64,000 nt of DNA, from assembly GCF_001625215.2 (NCBI RefSeq), contig NC_030382.2, forward strand, positions 35,140,610 through 35,204,609. Reading direction: 5' to 3'. The notes under the pieces were generated by a model, which worked only from the letters and a program-made list of their open reading frames with translations, had not been told where the DNA came from and made no database searches. This DNA is from Daucus carota subsp. sativus (Eukaryota; Streptophyta; Magnoliopsida; Apiales; Apiaceae). Below are positions 46,890-60,056 of this stretch, in pieces. The stretch's first letter is position 1; the number at the start of each line of letters is the position of its first letter. The translations under genes and the position numbers were made by a program.

Positions 46890-48544
46890 CCCTTATGTCA
46901 GGCAAAAGATCATATCTTCCTACAAAGTGGATATATACATGGCTAAGAATAATCTTACACATACGCGGATAGATTAGGACTAGTAGTTGAGTTATAAAGT
47001 TGGCAATCAAACCTCACAGCAGAGGAACCTTAGTAGTTGAGACCATTTAAGAAGTGGGGTGATGGGGAGTTTTGCAGTGATCCACAAATTCAACAGTACA
47101 ATAACAGCACAAAAACAGTACAGTAAGTAAATAACAGTGACACAGCAACAAACTGAAAACCAATCAAACAGATTAGGTTGATCTCTTCACTAAGCAGCCA
47201 TCTTCCAAATATTAATGCTGCGAAGGATTGAAATTAACTATCAAACTCGACCAATAAAATCTGCAAATATGATTTCTATCCATGTTAGGCCTATCATAAA
47301 TTTGTCAATATCAAGTTGCATAATGTGTGCCCTGTTGATAACAAGACTTCACTATCCATTAATTCATTTCCGGTAGTTGCAATTAAATGAGTCAATACGG
47401 GCTTATAAGAATAAATATACCATTGAATTTTTCTTCACTTTTCAAATCTGTATTAAGAAGGTTCACACATGAATAGAGAAGAACATGCACCTAGAAAAAC
47501 AATTGAGGTGAGAAAAATGGGTCTGAACTACAGAACTGCAGAAAAACTTTAGATTTGTGTGATAGTTCTGTAAAACAAAAACATTTGGTTCGACAAACTT
47601 TACAGTTCTTAAATTTTTTTAAAGTTTGTAATCAAACAGAAACATTAGATTTGTGTGCATAACCATATCAGAATTAGACATGTTTACATGATAGGATTAT
47701 ATGATAAATGTGAAAGTTAAGCCTGAGTTGAACACCAGTAGCTACTTCTTTCAACCTGAGTTATGAAGCTTTGTCCTAGCAAGCAAGGGTAACAGGCAAC
47801 TACAGAGATGAACTAACGCGGTGAATACTGCCTTCATATCCTGAATTCTGAAGGACAGGGAGTTACAACATCTGACAATATCTGAAACTGACTCATATTC
47901 GTTCAGATATAGCAAACATTAAGTTCTGAAAATAATACAGTACAGCTTGATATAACGAATTTGACCGCAATTGACTCACTTATTAAAAGAAATTATTTTA
48001 TAAACCTTGTGTGTTCATTTTATCAGTTGCGCTCAAAAACATAAAATGATGCCCATTCACTACAATATCATGTTGACGACACAATAACAAAGAGGCTTGG
48101 CAACTGAAACTTATGATCCAACTAGTGATCACCTTCCAAATAAACTAAATATCACTTGCATCTAAAAAAACTAATCCATATTCTTAATCATTTAACCTCA
48201 GATTGCAAAGAGACTTCGTAGGAGGTTGCCCATCCAGATTCTGCCAGATATATTCAGAATCCTCTCTTCGAAGTTCAATGAGCTGGACTCCGGTAAAAAC
48301 TCAAGCAAGTGTGCTTCATCCTTCTAATGCAACTGTAACTATGGTGCCCAACAGTTACTGGCCTAAATTGTAGAAATGCTTTTTATGAAGAGGTCAGTTT
48401 GGCCTTTGTCTGAAGAAACATGAAAAATCTCAAATGCAAAAGTATTGGCAAGTACATGGCCAGCTCAACTGCTCAAGCATATATATACATCAAAGTATTT
48501 ATGGAATTTCGAATATTTTTCCTGTAGTCTGCGTTTTTTCAGAA
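46890..48544. other. Intergenic between PLC copy B and the GT90 gene
   Basis: Promoter side of PLC-B and 3' flank of GT90. No transposon ends or coding stretches recognised. Confidence 0.45.
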
Positions 48545-51005
48545 TTAAGGGGGTATAATCTCAGCCTCCTCAATAGCTTTGCTCTTCTTTTCCATCCAAC
48601 TTTTGATATAATTATCGTCTCGAGGTGGTAGTTTGCACGGAGGATTTAGAGATGGAAATGCAGTGGATCTTTCCAAAAACTTTCTCTTTTTTTCGTCAGC
48701 GTAACAAAGAAGAGATTGATAGCATACTTCTATAGCAGTTGAAGGTCGAACAGGCTTAAAGTCCAGCAGTTTTGAGTATTCATTTAACAAATGATACATA
48801 TAATCATATACCCCATCCATGCTTATACTTTCCATGAGATTTTGTGCTGCTTTTCCCATTGCCTCCGCCTATCCAAAAAACACAACACAAAAATTAAAAC
48901 TTGCTAAAAGCATATAACTAGAAACAAAACAAGGCCTAAATGCACATGAAGAAAGTAACTGATAATACCTGACGAGCATGTTTGTTACCATATTCAACAG
49001 CATACTTTATCGCAGGGCATAAATTTGTAGGAGATATAGGCCAGTAGTTCTTCTTTGGAAAAAGACCACGACTAAAGAAGTCTTCATATTCAGGATGTAT
49101 TATAAGAGGGACAGAACCGCATGCTAGAATATATTTCAGGCTTACGGACCACGCATAACCTTCTGCATAGATCTTATACCTGCAAAACTTAAACATTAAG
49201 ATTAACAATCACAGCTCATCAAAGCTATACATTATTCGAATGCATCAGTACATATCTTACCGATTTTTGCATTGATTTGATAGTTTAGACTTGGAAAACC
49301 CATGTTCTGCTTCTTCCGTCCAGTTCTGTTATTCAGCATAAATCGAAGGTCAAGAATAAAGAAACTAAATGTAATACTAAATTTATCTTTGTTTAGAAAA
49401 AGTCTAGTCACAAAGCTGGGATTGTTAACCTGTCGCATAATTCTCGCACCCCACAGCTCTGTGTCATTACATTCCAGCAATGCTAGACGAATAGGAGAGA
49501 CAACATCTGGATTACCCTTCCAGTAGGCATAAGGAATCTTCTTTTTCCAACTTTTAGAATTTGCACCTTTTTTGATACTTTTAAATTCTTCGTCCCAGGG
49601 TGATACATTCACCTCCTCCCTGTAAGAAATTAATAACATCAGACACACATAGTGAAGATCAATTCTAATCAATTAAAAGGAATTTGAAGTTCACAATTCG
49701 CACCAGCCCCAGAAGGACCAATCGGGAAATGGGATATCAAAGTGTTGAGCTGAAGTGCAATAGCGAAATAGAGGGAAAGGCCATAACGCATGCTCGGTCC
49801 GATTGATAATAGGTTTGTCCATACAATCAAACATTAAATCCACGTCCCGAATCTGCCCAGGATACCTCCTCAGGAGCTGCACAAAACCCCAAACAGTGAA
49901 AAGAGCACGGCTTTGCACGCATCCATAGAAGGAATCAACATAGAGTCTTCCGTCAATAATCACAACACGAAATGCAGCAGCAGTCTCTTTAGCTGCCATC
50001 AGATGAGCCAACGATATTCGTGACTTGTGCCATGGCTCCAGGTCATGGTGTATCCATCTATAGAATTCAGGGCAATTCTCACCATATTTACTTGACATAG
50101 ACAGTTTACTTTGAACTGGAACATTGTTGCCGCTTCCACATGTGAAATAAGAACATTGTATCACCTTAGAAGCTTTTGTGAATCCAGTTTCAAAATTGCT
50201 CTTTTCTGTATCAGGAAATATTTGCCACGGGGTTGGCTCTAAGTTGTGACCTGCAACTGTTTTGGTCCGAGATACATAATTATGCACCTGGTTTATCAGT
50301 TGTCATAATTCTCAGTTAATACTGGTTACAGCTCATGTACATAAAGTTTATGTTGCACACTAAACCATCTTAAGTTGCAAACTTAACAATGCTCCAATAT
50401 TCACAAAATATATACACACCATTACCTATATACAAACAAGATTATCATATAATTGAACATTACAATATAACTTATGTAGTACAAACCTAAGAGCGCAATT
50501 ACTACTTGGGAAAGGCCTGATCATCCAAATAAGATTTACCAATATATAAACAAAAGTGACTCATAGCTAACAGCTATAATATTTCGAAAATTTAAAAAAA
50601 ACTATTTGTCTGCAGAGATTTACAGATTGTGTATTTCCTTAACACAAGCTTACCATACACAATAATTAAGAAAATCTTTTATTAGTCAAATGCCTCTTCT
50701 AGTGGCGGAACCAGTATTCCGAAAAATTCAGTGGCGGAACCAGTTTCGAAAATTTACACTAGATCTTAGTCGTCTGGACTGTAGTCTATGTTAGCACCGA
50801 CAACAATTTGGCATACAAAATCACTATTTTAACAAATAATGTATAAAAAAACACTAATATATACTACATAGGCAGGGAGAAGTGGAGTGCAGAGAGAGAC
50901 CTGAAAGAGGAGGAAGAGGGAGAGAGAGAGGAAGGCAGCAAAAGGGTAAACATAACGAGGGTAGAGGAAGAGAGATCTGGGTTTGGATTTAGAAAGCAAA
51001 CCCAT
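48545..51005 (-). CDS. GT90 family O-glycosyltransferase (rumi/CAP10-like, DUF821)
   Basis: Six exons: 51005-50901, 50287-49704, 49619-49430, 49325-49261, 49179-48969, 48868-48545. They join to 492 residues. Residues about 17-34 form a single N-terminal membrane anchor (YPFAAFLSLSLFLLF), so it is a type II Golgi or ER membrane enzyme. The lumenal part carries the family blocks CPEFYRWIHHDLEPW, RVVIIDGRLYVDSF, IPYAYWKGNPDV, YKIYAEGYAWSVSLKYILACGSVPL and EYEDFFSRGL. Animal relatives transfer glucose or xylose to EGF repeats; plants lack those targets, so the acceptor is likely a wall glycan or another protein and is not deducible. The long intron 1 (50288-50900) holds hAT-end relics (GTGGCGGAACCAG at 50704 and 50733). 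Confidence 0.93.
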
Positions 51006-52174
51006 GATAGTAAAACTTTGATCTCTGGCTCATATGCAGCAGCATAATTAGCATACTTGTGTCGGCACTGGCGGCACTAGTATTACGTACACTACTCTTG
51101 CTAGTAGAATTCTTCCTCTAGACTCTCTCTTTGGTTTTACCAACTCAACAACTCACTTCACGTCTTTTTTACTGCACGTGGAGGGACTGTTGGCCACTTC
51201 TTCACACTTGCTATCGTAACTACTTCCACTCTTCGTGCATATCCACTATTCTTTCCCGGTAAAATACAGTTTGTTACTTTAAATTAATCTATTTATTTAA
51301 GATTTATCAGTTTTTTTTTCATAAGACTTTCACGTCAGTAGTGAATTGTACCGAAATACAATACCGAAAGAATCGGAAGAGCTTTTTTCATACATAAAAA
51401 CTTTCATCTAAGCAAAGGGCATGTCAAAAAGCCCCACAAGAATTTGGCATACAAAATTTATAACCAATTTATAACAATTTGGCATACAAAATGAACGAGA
51501 CACAAAATTCAATTACGAAAATATAACCAATAACAAAAGACATAAGACAAATACATTTAAAAACAATAAGAACGAAGATTTTGAGCTCATACCATTGTCG
51601 TGGGGTCAATTCACACGATCCTTACCTTACCGAATATAAATATTTGTAGATTCCAGAAATGGCTAAAACTGAATCGCAGTCGCTAACTCGTCATTGACTT
51701 ATCCCAATCGATTCATCACCAAATTAAAATCTTGAAAATCGAGTAGATATAATATTGAAGTACAGATCCGTTGGGGAGTAATATTGAGAAATAAGAACAA
51801 ATTAAGAGAAATTAATTGATTCGGAGTTTTTTATCGATGAAAATCGATGGAACCTTGGACGATGGCTAAGATTTATCAGTTTTGATTTATCAATCTACCA
51901 AATTTCCTCAAAAAAAAAAAATCAATCTACCAAATTTGAAATTTATTAGAATTTTTAATTAAATCAGAATAAAATTATTATAATAAAATAATGTTTTGAA
52001 TTAGTATTTTTTTTAATATATCGGTATTATGAGAAATACTATCACTTTGAAACTTATTTTCAAAATTAATATTTTTTAGATTTTATTTTCAAAAATACGG
52101 TTTGCAATTTTTGAAACCATATTTGCAACTTCGATTTAAGTTTTGAAAAATGATGATTTATTAGTTGATTCTAG
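51006..52174. other. GT90 promoter and intergenic
   Basis: TTTGGCATACAAAAT occurs at about 50806, 51434 and 51479, a small dispersed repeat. Otherwise nothing recognised. Confidence 0.4.
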
Positions 52175-52218
52175 GTGGGTTTTTTTTTTTTTTGGTTGAT
52201 TTCATTTGAAAAGCAAAA

Positions 52219-52546
52219 AATGGAGGCCATCTATCCTGCAACTCCACCTCTGCTCCTTTGCAATTCCAACAGACGCCGAATCTCTCCCAACTACATCAAC
52301 CGGCGACTCGCTACCATTTCAACCCCAAACTTCAGTCGCGCGCTCACTCAACTCAACAATTTATGCTCGATCTCGGAAATGGACTCATGTGAATTGTTTT
52401 ATTCTCCATCTTCACTCGTCGTCGGAGAAAGACGTCTCTTTCATCTTCACTCAGAGCCAGAGAAGACGCCTCTCTCCCTAGCCAAACAAACTTATCTGCT
52501 CTTTTACTCCGCCAACTTCGCACTAAGCCATCTGATTCGAAAGTAA
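52219..52546 (+). CDS. Uncertain orphan reading frame with a transit-peptide-like N-terminus
   Basis: From the ATG at 52219 the frame (MEAIYPATPPLLLC...) gives 108 residues, poor in acidic residues and rich in Ser, Asn and Arg over the first 50, like a plastid or mitochondrial targeting peptide. It is GC-richer than its flanks. No domain follows before the stop at 52544-52546. It may be the first exon left from a lost gene, or chance. A second overlapping frame also stays open, which weakens the coding case. Function unknown. Confidence 0.25.
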
Positions 52547-52799
52547 TGATTCAGCATACAAGTGCGTGTAGATGATGTCAATTTGACTTAGAGTGTTTTC
52601 GATTTTAACAGGGTGTTAGTTGCGGCGAGTCGTGAATTGATTGAATTGTTTGTTTTGATGAATGATTAATATAATTAGATCGTATATGTTGTATTTGTTT
52701 TGGTATTTAAGGACGCTCACGCAGTGCAACTTGTTATGCAACACATTTTGTAACTAAATATGATTTCAAAATATAATTTTTTAAAATTATATTTGTGGT

Positions 52800-53184
52800 C
52801 AGGGGCGGACCCATAGCCTTGATTATGGGTTCCCGGGCACCCACTCAACTTCCTGTCGAAGTGTAATTATAAGATAAATTTCAGTTAAAAATTAATTTAA
52901 AATTTAGCAGGAACTCACTAAAATATTTACCGAACTCATAATTTACCTCAATAATTTAGAAATCTTATTGACTATTGGGTGACTGGTGTTCGAAATAATT
53001 TAAAATCTTGTATTTATTAAGATATTTGTATAAATATATAATTTTTGGTTTCTGATGTTCTTTAAATTAACATTTAATATTAATATCAAAAATTTAAATA
53101 TTAATATTTATTTAAATATATATTATTTATATTAATAAAATAAAATAAGGAATCCAGTGAGAAAAATTTCTGGGTCCGCCACTG
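52800..53184. mobile_element. hAT-type MITE
   Basis: A 385-base element starting CAGGGGCGGACCCA and ending TGGGTCCGCCACTG, flanked by the perfect 8-base duplication TTTGTGGT at 52792-52799 and 53185-53192. An 8-base duplication and CAGNGGCGG termini define hAT. No coding capacity. Confidence 0.92.
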
Positions 53185-53192
53185 TTTGTGGT

Positions 53193-54161
53193 TGATTTTG
53201 GTTGATCAGTTGCAAATATGATTGTAGCAGTTATACCGTATTTTGATTTTGGTCGATCAGTTGCAAATATGGTTGCAACAGTTGCAAACCGTATTTTTAA
53301 AATACCTTTTAAAAGTCGATATTTTTGAAATATTTTCTTTATTAAAAGTTTTTTTGAAAATATTTTTTTATAACTTGGATATTTTTGAAAAAAGCCCATA
53401 ACTTATCATATAAATTTAATATGAGTAAATTTGTTATATAATTTCTTTTTCAAATTATGCTCATTCGCACAAAGTCATTAATCGGTAAAATACTCGTATC
53501 TTGATACAACAATTCAAATTTATTATAAAAATTACTCATGTTTATTATATCAAAAAAATATATTCATGTTTTCAAAAATATGGTTAAACAAAAATTATAA
53601 GTTATCCTATTTTTCTTATAAAAAAATGTTTACAACCCGTTGAAAAAAGCCGAAATAAATAATGATGAACTATACTTGGTTTCTCCTGACAAAAAAAAAA
53701 AAAAAAACTATACTTGGTTTCAGTTAAGAACTGAGGGTGGGATGAGAGCAGGAGGTGCAAAATGCAAGTAAAACACGGCAACCCAGAACAACATGTGCTT
53801 CACAAAATGCACTAGACTACTACTAGAACTGGATCCAAGCCACATTCATAGTAACCGATAATCTAAATTCAGAAATGATGATCTCCGCTATTTCGTAAGC
53901 TGCACCTCCATGCACACAGCTCTAAACTCTCTGAATCATCCAGCTAGCTACGTGCTATGCCTCATGCAAAACCAAACAAAACTTAGGAAAATACCCAGAA
54001 CTTGCATTAACTCATGCTTATCTCTATCTTTATATTCATTGTGATGTAATAAATACCAACATTCGAATATTGACACAATATTTAGTGCTTGTGCCTATTT
54101 GCCTTTTATTTTGTTCACAAAAGGATATACATTAAAGTAGTTTAAATCAATTAAGTGAAAA
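53193..54161. other. Intergenic, upstream of the CAX gene
   Basis: 53193-53340 has a local duplication of GATCAGTTGCAAATATG. There is an A run at 53692-53707. The rest is the promoter side of CAX, with no sharp motif. Confidence 0.4.
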
Positions 54162-57083
54162 ATGGGTTCTCAGGGGAATAACTGGGATGTTGAACAAGGT
54201 GAAGACAAGGCTTTAGTGAAGGAGCATCACCGGAGAAGGTCCGACCTGGAACCTGTTACCAAAGCCCGGTTTCGATTGTTCAGTGTTTTTCTAGCTAATT
54301 TGCAGGAAGTGATTTTTGGTACCAAGCTGTTTGTGCTGTTTCCAGCTATCCCATCTGCAATTTTTGCTAAATCTTACAATCTTGGCAGAGTGAGTATCTA
54401 TATCGAAAGAACAGATTATGTGATTTTATAAAATATTTTGTTACATATTTGATAGTTGCTGCTTTTGATTTGTTCTTGAAATTGGGTTAATTGGGCAATG
54501 TTTGTTGATATTTTTGTGTAATTAACAAATAATTGGCAGCCATGGATATTTGCTCTGAGTTTATTAGGACTCACTCCCCTTGCTGAACGTATTAGCTTTG
54601 TGACAGAGTAAGTTCGATTGAATTTCATCAATTAAGATATTAACATGATATAATATTTGTAGCAATGTTTCAGGATAGCTTCTGAAAATGAAAACCCCAA
54701 TAGTGTTTTTTAAATTTGATTTGGTAAACAAGACACCACTCTTGCATTGATTTTTGAATCGGAAAATGCTAGAGCACCCAAATTCATTTCCAAAATGAAT
54801 CCCAAATGACACGTGTCATGATTTACTATAACTCTATCACATATAATAAACCCCATGTATACACAGTAATTTCACCAATTAAAAATCCTAAACTGACATA
54901 TCATCAACACCACGTCATTTGGGAAGAATTTTGGGTACCCAATTTGGGTTCTCTAGCATTACTCTTTCGAATGAGAGGTGTCTTAAACAAGTACACGCAT
55001 ATTTAATGTATTTAACATTTTTCCTCTTTTCCGATAACTTGTAGGCAAATTTCGTTCTACACTGGCCCAACAGGTATGTTCATACTCAACAAGTACATAA
55101 TTTAGCAGAAGAAACTGAATTATGAAATCATAGAAATAAAAGAGGCCTAATCTCAGAAGAAAATTGCAGTGGGAGGACTTCTTAATGCAACCTGTGGTAA
55201 TGCAACAGAGCTAATAATAGCATTATTAGCACTACACCAAGGGAAGATAGACGTGCTCAAGTATTCTCTTTTGGGTTCTGTTCTATCAAACCTTCTACTT
55301 GTTCTTGGAAGCTCCCTTTTATGTTGTGGATTGGCAAACCTAAACAAAGAGCAGAAATATGACAGAGTAAGATAGATATATTCTAGTTGTTATGCATTTA
55401 TTTATTTTTTACTGTTCTTATTATACATGAACTCTATAAAATTTGACAGAAGCAGGCTGATTTGAATACATTACTGCTACTTCTTGGATTGCTTTGCCAT
55501 GCATTGCCATTGATGTTTAAGAGTTCTGTACAGCCGGCTAGTCATCGAGTGCACCCACTTGTGCAAGGATACATTCTTCTGTTTTCCAGAGTTAGCAGCA
55601 TTGTTTTGCTTATAGCATATGTTGCATATCTTTTTTTCCAGTTAAGGACTCATCAACAGTTGGTTGAAGAACAAGAGGTGATGATATAAACTTATTAAAG
55701 TGCTAACAAAAACTTAATGTTTACTCACTGTGACTAATATACCCTGTTATTTCCATAAATGTACTGACTCAACTGTAACAAAAAAATGTGGATTATCAAA
55801 AATTTAATGTTCTAATACTGTATAACGGTGATTAATTCTAGGAAGGTGAAAGAAGCGAGGAAACAGACGAGAAGCCTGTGATAGGAATTGCAAGTGGAAT
55901 AATTTGGTTGATTGGTATGACTATAACAATTGCTCTACTATCAGAGTATGTTGTTGGTACAATTGAGGTATAAAGGATAAATTTACTATTGATCATAAGC
56001 TTAATAAATTTACTGTTAATCATAAGTTCAACATTATACGTATATATGCTATTCATTTATGGAGATGTACTATGCTTTCTCAATCAGGATGCATCAGATT
56101 CTTGGGGTATTTCTGTAGGCTTTATCAGCATCATATTGCTGCCAATAGTCGGGAATGCAGCAGAACATGCTGGATCAGTCATATTTGCATTGAAAAACAA
56201 GCTGGTACATGCACATACATTCCTGATAACCACTTTGTTAATAACCACCTCATCATAATCCTGACAATTTTGGGATTAAACAGGATATATCTTTGGGTGT
56301 TTCTCTCGGGTCTGCTACACAAATTTCAGTGTTTGTGGTTAGTACTATTCTAGCATTTATCGGTTGTTGCAGTTTTAGTCAGAAACTTTTAAATTACTTC
56401 ACAGTTTTCTTTTCTTTAAAGATGATATTTTTTTCTTTTTAGATTCCCCTATGTGTGCTTGTCGGGTGGATCATGGGAGTCCCCATGGATCTTGATTTCG
56501 GACGCCTCCAAACTGCTTCCCTTGCTTTTGCAATTGTTCTGACATCCTTGACGTTACAGGTAGTAATCAAGCTTCAATCAACAACATGAGTCTTACTCTG
56601 CATATATGTTAAGTTAATCGAACGAGTCTTATACTGCATAATTCAGAATTCAGCCATTTACTAATGCAAAAAGGCTAGCTCATACGAAACTTCACCTCAT
56701 AATATATGTCTCTGATATAAACAGGATGGGACTTCGCATTACTTAAAAGGAGTGGTACTGTGTCTTGCCTATGTAGTGATTGCTGCCTGTTTCTTTTTTC
56801 AAAAACTTCCTTCAGATAGTGAGTGCCTACAGTTGATCAATAATTTTTGCTAGCTACCATCTAATACTATTATCATGCAAACATTTTACTAACAATACAT
56901 CCGTGTAGATCACATCGCTGTGGAAGTTCAACATCGCCTTCAGGATATAAATGTTATCAGTGAGTAGAGAGCTCAATACATAGTATCATGATCAGAAACT
57001 TGAAACCCAACTCATAAACTTGTTTTCTTATGCATTTGACAGAGTGGAAGATCAAGAGTTGGAATCGGAACAATGTCTATTGA
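54162..57083 (+). CDS. Vacuolar cation/proton exchanger (CAX)
   Basis: Moves Ca2+ (and often Mn2+) into the vacuole in exchange for H+. Twelve exons: 54162-54389, 54540-54607, 55045-55073, 55170-55366, 55450-55677, 55842-55967, 56088-56204, 56284-56337, 56443-56559, 56725-56818, 56909-56959, 57043-57083. They join to 449 residues, all introns GT-AG. The two ion-binding c-repeats are present: [17 protein letters not shown] from residue 118 and [17 protein letters not shown] from residue 314. Between them an acidic stretch ([16 protein letters not shown]) is the usual mid-protein acidic motif. Eleven membrane segments are expected, as in type I CAX. The N-terminal 40 residues ([15 protein letters not shown]...) match the autoinhibitory region of CAX1/CAX3-like proteins in position. 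The C-terminus is a short basic tail after the last membrane segment. Exons 11 and 12 are small and the least certain. Confidence 0.94.
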
Positions 57084-58786
57084 GATCAAGATTGTCAGTT
57101 GAAAGTACTCAATTGTCTCTACAATTTGTTCTCTTCTTTTTCTTTGTACTATGTTGTCCCTGTTTAATTACTCTGGAAACTAGAGTCTGGATTGTTCCAT
57201 GTAATGATCATCAAATTTGGAATAAAATCCTCAAACTATGTTGCTATGGATTTCAAAGCAACTTAACTAATACTTAATAATTTGTGTCATATCTTTTTCG
57301 GTAGATGATCTTGTTAGAATACAATATGTTCCTAGTAAGCTCTCCTTCCAATACAGGAGAATTGGCTCGCAGAAGACTCACTACAGATGATACCTAATGT
57401 TCTCCTAATTTATCATGAACATGAAAGGAGGAGGTTTAGCAAGATCATATTCTATTAAAATAGATCTAAAAGTATAGGTTCTTGATTCGACCTGTGATGA
57501 GATATGAATCTTTAAATTCTTATAGAAACTTTAGTGCTTCATTGAGTCACATCAACCTGAATGATTTTAGATCCATTATCATGAACAAATCTTTTGTAAA
57601 TTCTCCTCGCCATGATTAATCATAGTTTTTGTGTAGGCATGTTAGCATGTTCACACCTTGCTTTTTGTTTGTCTAACTTTGATAGCAATATGTTGAATTC
57701 CTGATAGTTGATAAAACTGCGCACATGGAAAACGCATACATGCTTTTAATACACATATGTGTATCTGTGTTGAATGTTGATTCATCAACTACCATGTCAA
57801 AAATGCATATGATCAACAAGAAAATGTAAGTATTCACTCATTTCACTCGAAGAAAAGATCTTGAGGATGATAAAATGAATGAAATCTTACTTATTCTCGA
57901 GATTGTTTGCCTGATAACCTCTCACAATCTAGGATACGAGAGCCAAACTCAATACCTTTCATCACAAATAAATACTATACGAATAAAGGTTATTTCCGGC
58001 CATATTATGTATAATTTTAAAATCTGCAATTCAGTCGGACGTGAAAAATAACATTATCAAAAAAATTTAATGCACGACTATCAGGGCGAAAAAAATAAAT
58101 GATATCCCTGCCAAATGTGGCTTTGATTATTGAAGAAGTTATGTTCCCTTGACAAGATGCTAATGATCAGCTAAACTTGTGTGCTACACGAAACATTGAC
58201 CATTTTCAAAAATCTCAAGGTCAAAGTGATGCCAACAATGCTCCAGAATTACTTTAAGATCACACTATGTCTCCTTGAATTCATGTTGTATTAAGATAAT
58301 GAAGTTGAATCACTTTATAAACCATAATTAATTAATCATTGGTGTTGCTTCATTTTCAATGACACAACTGCAGATAATTAATATATAATTTTAGCCACTA
58401 CAATCGTGCATCTGCTCCACGCTATAGCTGAAATCAAACATTTTGAAGATTATCTGAGCAACTTGAATGACATTGATGATTCAGTGATTCATGTAGTTGG
58501 TGTTCCCCTAAGGAACTATGGAATTGACGAAACAAACAAGGCCCATGTCTAGCTGCACCAGCCTTGGCTAAACCGCAGGTCTGATTTACTTCAGTTCTCT
58601 TAACTGCTGCAATCAGGCCGGAACTAGGAGGGGCCACGGAGGACATGTGTCTTGTTGATAATCTTTCACCATCTTAAATTTTACAAAATTATAAAACTGA
58701 TCCAGAAAATTGGAAAATATATTTGTTTTCCGAAAATTTGCTTGGTGTCCTCAGAAGAAACCAATCCTAGATCCGTCTTTGACCGT
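57084..58786. other. CAX 3' flank and intergenic
   Basis: No gene seen. 58616-58780 contains GGCCGGAACTAGGAGGGGCC and, later, CCAATCCTAGATCCGTC, which look like weathered ends of a hAT-type MITE. Confidence 0.4.
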
Positions 58787-59095
58787 TGTTGAAATATAGC
58801 TTAAGATTCATTTGAGGCATTTTTTTAATATCCTAAGGTTTTAATTTAAGTGGACTGGTTCTCAACATGGTATCAGAGCTCTATTTTTAGCGGAGGTCTG
58901 AAGACTATCTGTCACCCTCAATATTCTCACAATATAATATGGATACGAAGGCGTTAATTGCCTCAAAGATGGACGTCCTTTATCCACTCTTCAACCCAAA
59001 AAATAGGATTTCGAATAAGGGAGAGTGTTGAAATATAGGATAAGATCCACTAAGATCTATTTGGGCCTTCCTTTGATACCTTAAGGTTTTTAACA
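58787..59095 (+). mobile_element. TRIM (terminal-repeat retrotransposon in miniature)
   Basis: Two short LTRs, 58787-58867 and 59026-59095, both begin TGTTGAAATATAG and end AACA. The first is followed at once by the primer site TGGTATCAGAGC (58868-58879), and the second is preceded by the polypurine tract AAGGGAGAG (59017-59025). Only about 150 bases lie between them, with no coding sequence. The flanking pentamers ACCGT (58782-58786) and GCCGC (59096-59100) agree at three of five places, so the duplication has decayed. Total 309 bases. Confidence 0.88.
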
Positions 59096-60056
59096 GCCGC
59101 AATCAAAATTTTACCAGATTATCCTCAATTAAAACACCAGAATTCATACTGTTTCCATCTAGGTCATGAGCATCAAAATTTATAGGTAAAACCAGTACTA
59201 CATGTAATTCTTTGTTTCGGAAATGTAAGAATATAAGTACCACCATATCCATTTGACAATATATTAGTGGTATGGTTCCTTCGTCCTAATTTCTTGTTCG
59301 TATAAAAATAGGCATTTGCCAGGGAGAGTACTGCCTACTTGTGTAAAACGAATCTTGTTTCGTACTTAACGACATAGTTTGAAGGACGAATTGAATTCTG
59401 AGTTTCGAGTCATATAATATGTACATGTTCATCTGTTCCTTCAGAAGGTATAGTAGCTAGGGAGACCAGTCCTCAAGAAAGTTGGCACCTGAACTCACAT
59501 ACATGCATCATTAAATTATGTGATAATAGGGATTAACATTCTGAATTGTTACAGTTTTTCCCAAAACATCCATTCTATTAATACACTTGAGTAAATTTTT
59601 TTATTTAATTTTTGTTTTTACGTGTTCACTAACTACCTGTAGTGAAAGAGTACAAGATTCCATTCGGCATAGAGGTCCTTATACCTTTTTCTTAAGATAA
59701 AACTTCCAAAATCGATACTGCATTCGCTTGCTTCCATGCTACTAAAGTTACCGCTTGTCAGTATCTGCGGGCCTTACAACACGGCAAGGATCTGCAGTGA
59801 CCAAGTAGGATCAATAATACTTGATTAATAAACCAAGCAAGTATTATTCTTTATACAAAGATGTTTAAAATATGAGCAAGCATATGATATTCCTAGTGTT
59901 CCTAGAAATTAGGATGCTGACTGAATTATATTTTAGTTAGGTGACAGCCCCTAAAAGTTTGTTTAGCCACAAGGTTTCTCTATATAAACCTTGCTTATCT
60001 TAATGTTTTATATCATATTCCATACTCAGAAAAGCATAGTTTCTTGTGCACTAAAT
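59096..60056 (+). other. Upstream region of the PRISE gene
   Basis: No element or gene seen apart from the TATA box at 59981. Confidence 0.4.
59981..59988 (+). promoter_or_regulatory. TATA box of the PRISE gene
   Basis: TATATAAA lies 68 bases upstream of the start codon, which leaves a leader of about 40 bases. It also argues that the open frame continuing upstream of the ATG is untranslated. Confidence 0.6.

Noticed and set aside
46819-47010. Upstream exon of PLC copy B
   Set aside because: This frame overlaps exon 1 in another phase; the ATG at 46889 aligns exactly with that of copy A.
59991-60056. 22-codon N-terminal extension of the PRISE protein
   Set aside because: It begins with TTG, lies just after the TATA box and has no ATG before 60057.
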